8,863 nucleotides of DNA, from the NCBI GenBank assembly GCA_943326825.2, contig CALPUT020000088.1:1-8863 (forward strand). Reading direction: 5' to 3'. This document shows, one piece after another, positions 7,101 to 8,863 of the stretch. The translations under genes and the position numbers were made by a program. The notes under the pieces were generated by a model. The model had not been told where the DNA came from. It made no database searches and saw nothing but the letters and a program-made list of their open reading frames with translations. Within the stretch, counting starts at the first letter, position 1, and every line of letters starts with the position of its first letter. This DNA is from Chryseobacterium gleum (GTDB lineage: Bacteria > Bacteroidota > Bacteroidia > Flavobacteriales_D > Crocinitomicaceae).

Positions 7101-7876
7101 TACTTAATGGTTGTTTACCTTTAAAAGTGAATTTTGAAAATAATTCTTCGAACATTAATGATATACAAGAAATAATTGTTGATTTTGGCGATGGTGAAAT
7201 CAACAATTTCACACAAAATAATTTTATTAATCATGAATATAAAAAGGAAGGTGTATTTTCAGTAAAAGTTAAAATTGTATCAAAATATGGTTGTGATTAT
7301 AATGTTGAATATTCGAATTTGATAGAAGTTTATTCTTTGCCTGAAGCATCTTTTATTATTAATCCTAGCCCAACATCAATGTATAATCCATATGTTGATT
7401 TATTGAATACAAGCAGTTCTGATGTGACCAATTTAAATTGGTTAATTCCTGATGGAACACCTTCGAGTTCATCAAGTGAAGTTGTTAACGTTAAATATCC
7501 AGAAGCAATATCAATTTATCCAGTAATACTTTATGTTACCAATATTAATAATTGTAAAGATTCAATAATAAATTATGTTATAGTCAACAATGAGGTATTA
7601 TTTTATGCACCTAATTCATTTACTCCTGATGGAGATGAATATAATCAAGTTTGGAAATTTACAATTGCAGGTATTGATTTAGATGGATTTGAGTTAGCTG
7701 TTTATAATCGTTGGGGTGAATTAGTATGGGAATCTAAAGATCCTTCAATTTATTGGGATGGAACCTTTAATGGTCAAAAAGTACCTCTTGGTACATATAA
7801 CTGGTACCTTCAAGCAAGTGATGGACAAAGTGATGAAAGGTACTTTTTTAATGGAAGTGTGAATGTAATAAAATAA
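4193..7876 (+). CDS. Large secreted multidomain protein with CUB-like, PKD, P-domain and type B (CHU_C) T9SS sorting domain
   Basis: The 1227-residue protein begins with a signal peptide (hydrophobic core SVFIFLVSFQIF, probable cleavage near S23/Q24). Domains in order: a CUB-like domain, about 36-154, with four cysteines at 38, 64, 132 and 153 and the acidic strand DTMYVYDG; a PKD domain, about 160-253 (YTWDFMDG, HTFNLPGLYKVQLKV); a proprotein-convertase P-type domain, about 300-465 (EHSFMGDLIISVFCPNG, then GNWRISVVDNWPGDDGTLF); a domain with the motif GDGWNG at 581-586 (about 568-666); an Ig-like stretch to 800; a SprB-type repeat, about 803-881 (SCNSADNGSV, GLAPGNHTISI); another Ig-like stretch; a PKD domain, about 961-1047 (VDFGDGE); a degenerate PKD-like domain; and the gliding-motility-associated CHU_C domain, about 1134-1227 (APNSFTPDGDEYNQVWKF, YNRWGELVWES, VPLGTYNWYLQ). 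The last is a type B T9SS export signal. No protease or hydrolase active site is visible, so a surface adhesin or matrix role is inferred. No PorP/SprF-like gene adjoins it. Confidence 0.95.
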   Translation: MGLIFRALLKSVFIFLVSFQIFSQTQFTLNSNQSVSSCNAFIIDAGGIGGSGYSNNENYIFTICPDQPNKKITLAFNTFSLDLTDDNLSTTITDVDTMYVYDGNSSTANLIGAYTGTTLFGVNITATNPQGCMTLRFSSNSSGTGLYGISATCLRPCSFPTAAAKILNGISDDSIRVCVGSSVSFQDNGSYAFIGLNIESYTWDFMDGTTSTGSNIAHTFNLPGLYKVQLKVKDNNPDNTCLNQNLTDLQVLVGTIPSFENFPNDTTLCLGESIDLTTAPNLYNVTWNGFPNSTSIDNGCLTDNQIGIAQNINLVQTSFLTGSTITSINQIQSICFDLEHSFMGDLIISVFCPNGQSMVLHQQGGGSTDLGVPNTTNDVDCNDPSTIGVGGSYCFTPTASDSWVDWVNNQGGFAPSLPSGDYAPIQPFSNLVGCPTNGNWRISVVDNWPGDDGTLFAFALNLDPALITPVSSFEPQIGLGADSSFWNLPASFVTNLSSDGDILSVKPINSGNFNYQYTVLDNFGCSFDTIVKITVNPNPTLFAGNDSTLCGNSIIQLNGLVNNRGANSSCDFTINFVDDFGDGWNGNTLTITNNGVSTTYNMTSGSTQTKLFTVPTGSNISVTFNANGSFISECSYTITDENGVILVDQSNSLSGVVTNQFVANCIGNFVYSWTASNLVSDATILNPQVINFSSQQNLVLTTYPVGHSLCSISDTIIIEFSPTPNAGLDTVISICEGASPFDLFTLLRNAEPNGIWKNQSGNIITMPFDPIVNSSGIYKYIVNNTFCSDSSSVTVNLINSEITNQIVDNVSCNSADNGSVIITGNNFTSYVLDNGALVNNIVSPFTVNGLAPGNHTISISGPIGCSTSTNFSINEPTPLQISEISNDTIICPGFSASLYSIGTGGSSAYSYAWLENNLPIGVNSSIIVTPSVSPSNYCVILSEACGSPSDTLCMKIDLSTEILPALIPDILNGCLPLKVNFENNSSNINDIQEIIVDFGDGEINNFTQNNFINHEYKKEGVFSVKVKIVSKYGCDYNVEYSNLIEVYSLPEASFIINPSPTSMYNPYVDLLNTSSSDVTNLNWLIPDGTPSSSSSEVVNVKYPEAISIYPVILYVTNINNCKDSIINYVIVNNEVLFYAPNSFTPDGDEYNQVWKFTIAGIDLDGFELAVYNRWGELVWESKDPSIYWDGTFNGQKVPLGTYNWYLQASDGQSDERYFFNGSVNVIK
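7804..7849 (+). terminator. Possible intragenic terminator-like hairpin at the end of the T9SS cargo gene
   Basis: GTACCTT (7804-7810) can pair with AAGGTAC (7837-7843) across a 26-base loop, and six T follow (7844-7849). A competing perfect 10-bp pairing joins 7776-7785 with 7839-7848 across 53 bases. Both lie inside conserved CHU_C coding sequence, so they may be accidental. They are noted because the 5-bp gap to recQ leaves no room for a terminator. Confidence 0.2.
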
Positions 7877-7881
7877 GAATA

Positions 7882-8863
7882 CTATAATAAAGTTTTATTT
7901 TTTCTTTCTAAATAACTTAAAGTTAATCGGATTATTCCATAATCAATTTCACCATTTAGAGTTTCATAAATTGGTTTTAATTGAATAGTACTTTCAAAAT
8001 CAGGTAGTACTTTTTCAATTTTATCGATATCCTCTTCTGTAATATAATTTTCAATTTTTATCGGATAACCATCTAAATATAGTTTGGCTACATGGGAATA
8101 TATTGTTGTTAGAGCCATGTTTCGAATTGTCGCTATAGCTTCAATTGAAATTCCTGATTTTATCAACTCAAATGTTTCGTCATAAGTTGATTTTTTGGGT
8201 TCTAAATCTTGTGTAAACTGTTTAATTAAAGTAATGAATTCTTCGCCATAAGATTCCGATTTTTGCATTCCGATACCTTGGATACTTAATAATTCATTTT
8301 TGGTATTAGGTTTTTCATTGGCCAACTGCAATAAAGTAGCATCACTGAAGATAATATAAGCTGGAACATTTTCTTTAACGGCAATTTTACGTCTCAATAG
8401 TTTTAATCTATCAAATAGAATTTCATCAGTTGTTAATTGTTTCGCCTCTTTTACTTCTTTTGATTTTCCTTTTACAATTTTTTCTTTTTCTTTATAAGCA
8501 GCGAATGTTATTTTCATATTTTCAAACAACACTTTATTTCCATAGTTTGTAATTTTAAAGTGCATATTTTCATCATAAGCAACTTCTACCAATCCAATAT
8601 TTTTAAGTTGTGTAATATAAAACATCCATTGATTAACATTCAAATCTGCACCAATACCATACGTTTTTAATTCATTGTATTTTTTCGAAAACATTTCACT
8701 CGTTTTTGCTCCTCTAAGAAGATCAATTAGTGTATTGTTTCCAATTGATTCATTTGTTCGTTTAATCGCAGATAATGCTTTTTGAGCAATAATCGTTCCG
8801 TCAATGGTTGAAGGTGGGTTTTTACAAATATCACATTTACCACAATTTTCATGAAGTTCCTCA
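7882..8863 (-). CDS. recQ: ATP-dependent DNA helicase RecQ (C-terminal part, 5' end missing)
   Basis: The frame stays open from the TAG at 7882-7884 to the right edge. The ATG at 8694 is an internal methionine: translating the 56 codons upstream of it (8695-8862) gives the RecQ zinc site and winged-helix start (HENCGKCDICKNPP, then TIDGTIIAQKALSAI and LIDLLRGAKT). The visible 326 residues hold the last zinc ligands (C7, C10, C13 of the visible part), the RQC winged helix (about 22-125), a lysine-rich linker, an HRDC domain (about 146-216, with LLSIQGIGMQKSESYGEEF) and a C-terminal helix-turn-helix region (about 227-321, ELIKSGISIEAIATIRNM). The DEAH helicase core lies outside the window. RecQ is a 3'-5' helicase acting in recombination repair and stalled-fork processing. 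A long RecQ with HRDC and an added helix-turn-helix tail is usual in Bacteroidota. It is convergent with the T9SS cargo gene, with 5 bp between stop codons and no obvious terminator of its own. Confidence 0.95.
   Translation of the reverse strand, partial: EELHENCGKCDICKNPPSTIDGTIIAQKALSAIKRTNESIGNNTLIDLLRGAKTSEMFSKKYNELKTYGIGADLNVNQWMFYITQLKNIGLVEVAYDENMHFKITNYGNKVLFENMKITFAAYKEKEKIVKGKSKEVKEAKQLTTDEILFDRLKLLRRKIAVKENVPAYIIFSDATLLQLANEKPNTKNELLSIQGIGMQKSESYGEEFITLIKQFTQDLEPKKSTYDETFELIKSGISIEAIATIRNMALTTIYSHVAKLYLDGYPIKIENYITEEDIDKIEKVLPDFESTIQLKPIYETLNGEIDYGIIRLTLSYLERKNKTLL

Noticed and set aside
7886..7903. AATAA/TTATT hairpin followed by T-run just past the cargo gene stop codon
   Set aside because: The stem is only five A/T pairs and lies in the recQ coding end; too weak to call a terminator.
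7882..8694. A stand-alone 270-residue HRDC protein starting at ATG 8694
   Set aside because: The frame continues upstream to the window edge and encodes the RecQ zinc site and winged-helix start, so this ATG is internal.
1..8863. CRISPR array, tRNA, rRNA, insertion sequence or phage genes
   Set aside because: No regularly spaced repeats, cloverleaf-like sequence, terminal inverted repeats with a transposase, or phage-type proteins were seen.

Overview
This window is AT-rich (about 30% G+C by eye) and comes from a member of the Bacteroidota, most likely a marine or freshwater Flavobacteriales-type bacterium. Three things point there: two secreted proteins ending in type IX secretion (T9SS) sorting domains, one type A and one type B (CHU_C); promoter elements matching the Bacteroidota -7 consensus TAnnTTTG; and start codons preceded by A-rich sequence instead of a clear Shine-Dalgarno site.

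Layout from left to right. (1) Bases 1-744, plus strand: the C-terminal end of a cell-surface or secreted protein with Ig-like repeats and a type A T9SS sorting domain, followed by a strong intrinsic terminator. (2) Bases 962-1867, minus strand: a complete 3-hydroxybutyryl-CoA dehydrogenase with its own terminator, so genes 1 and 2 converge on a 217-bp gap that holds one terminator for each strand. (3) Bases 2138-3904, plus strand: a membrane-anchored MutS-like ATPase starting at GTG, divergent from gene 2 across a 270-bp promoter region. (4) Bases 4193-7876, plus strand: a 1227-residue multidomain secreted protein (signal peptide, CUB-like, PKD, P-domain, GDGWNG domain, SprB-like repeat, PKD, CHU_C). 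The 288-bp gap before it is very AT-rich, shows no gene, and carries a 14-bp stem-loop terminator just upstream of the gene's promoter. (5) Bases 7882-8863, minus strand: the C-terminal part of a RecQ helicase (end of the zinc site, winged helix, HRDC and a C-terminal helix-turn-helix region), whose start lies beyond the right edge. Its stop codon is only 5 bp from that of gene 4.

The genes do not form an operon or a recognisable pathway. They are single transcription units in alternating orientation: two T9SS cargo proteins, one acyl-CoA metabolism enzyme and two DNA-metabolism-type ATPases (one apparently in the membrane). I see no transposon, phage gene, CRISPR array, tRNA or rRNA, and I did not find a clear new multi-gene system. 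The items most worth a second look are the membrane-bound MutS homologue of unknown role, the nested domain architecture of the large T9SS cargo protein, and the lack of a PorP/SprF-type partner gene beside it.
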